DNA of 64,000 bases. Origin: Limnephilus marmoratus. Its lineage: Eukaryota > Arthropoda > Insecta > Trichoptera > Limnephilidae. Where the stretch lies: the NCBI GenBank assembly GCA_917880885.1, contig OU862927.1, positions 41,443,571-41,507,570 of the forward strand, in the 5' to 3' direction. Both the position numbers and the translations under genes were made by a program. This document shows positions 63,828 through 64,000 of the stretch, piece by piece; the first letter of the stretch is position 1, and each line of letters begins with the position of its first letter. The notes beneath the pieces are model-generated. The model searched no databases and was not told the origin of the DNA. It saw only the letters and a program-made list of their open reading frames with translations.

Positions 63828-64000
63828 AACCTTCATATACAACAAATCATAAATAAAGCTTCTAAAATGTTAGGTTTCATCATAAGAAACACAAAACTTT
63901 TTAATAGCATCAATATCATTAAGCAACTCTACTTTGCCTATGTACGGAGTCATTTGGAGTTTGCATCAGTTGTTTGGTCTCCATTTTACAAAATCCACAT
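63828..64000 (+). mobile_element. LINE B2, copy of the intact LINE B, cut by the window edge
   Basis: Open frame reading 'SKMLGFIIRNTKLFNSINII' and 'LYFAYVRSHLEFASVVWSPF', almost the same as residues ~775-830 of B1 ORF2, on the opposite strand. It starts abruptly after the LINE C fragment (5' truncated) and runs to the end of the window. Confidence 0.85.

Overview
The window is nuclear DNA of an insect. It is AT-rich, has short coding exons split by long introns with GT-AG borders, carries arthropod-type transposons, and holds a short TTAGG-type stretch. The order cannot be fixed from the sequence alone. Only two host genes are visible and both run off the window. Nearly everything else is transposable element (TE) sequence, mostly broken and often nested.

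Host gene 1 (8877-9964, + strand) is the 3' exon of a two-pore-domain potassium (K2P) channel. The exon begins inside the first selectivity filter and covers M2, a cysteine-rich loop, M3, the second pore and M4. The frame meets a TGA at 9680-9682 but continues open, with coding-like composition, for 93 more codons to a TAA at 9962-9964. This makes stop readthrough or a fresh nonsense mutation the most testable question in the window. Host gene 2 (48913-63390, + strand) is a secreted serpin. Five exons are present, all joined in phase 0, coding about 247 residues from the signal peptide to beyond strand s3A. The reactive-centre loop lies past the right edge. A TATA/initiator core promoter with a consensus splice donor (46641-46704) lies 2.2 kb upstream and may be its first exon.

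Layout. 1-7450: an old two-ORF LINE (family A, minus strand) broken by a Tc1/mariner-type MITE and a 7-nt frameshift, then the 3' half of a restriction-like-endonuclease LINE (+) and an 84-nt T run. 7450-11640: dispersed repeats and the K2P exon. 11640-16900: tails of LINE family D, SINE-like copies and a TTAA-flanked piggyBac-like element. 17580-22775: LINE family C, Helitron-like sequence and two mariner fragments. 23770-28050: an apparently intact two-ORF LINE (family B, minus). 28200-36000: SINE-like copies, a LINE carrying an 897-bp hAT-like element, and a 956-bp element with a 4-bp target-site duplication (TSD). 36070-46640: LINE relics, two MITEs with 3-bp TSDs, a tRNA-like sequence and a second TTAA-flanked element. 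46640-64000: the serpin locus, whose upstream region and introns hold a second family A LINE, families C, D and B, two related fold-back elements and a 508-bp foldback-type element built of inverted minisatellites with a 9-bp TSD.

The genes do not form a shared pathway. The common theme is TE-driven remodelling: several insertions can be read to the base because they interrupt a recognisable frame or leave a clean TSD. All assignments come from reading the sequence; no database search was made.
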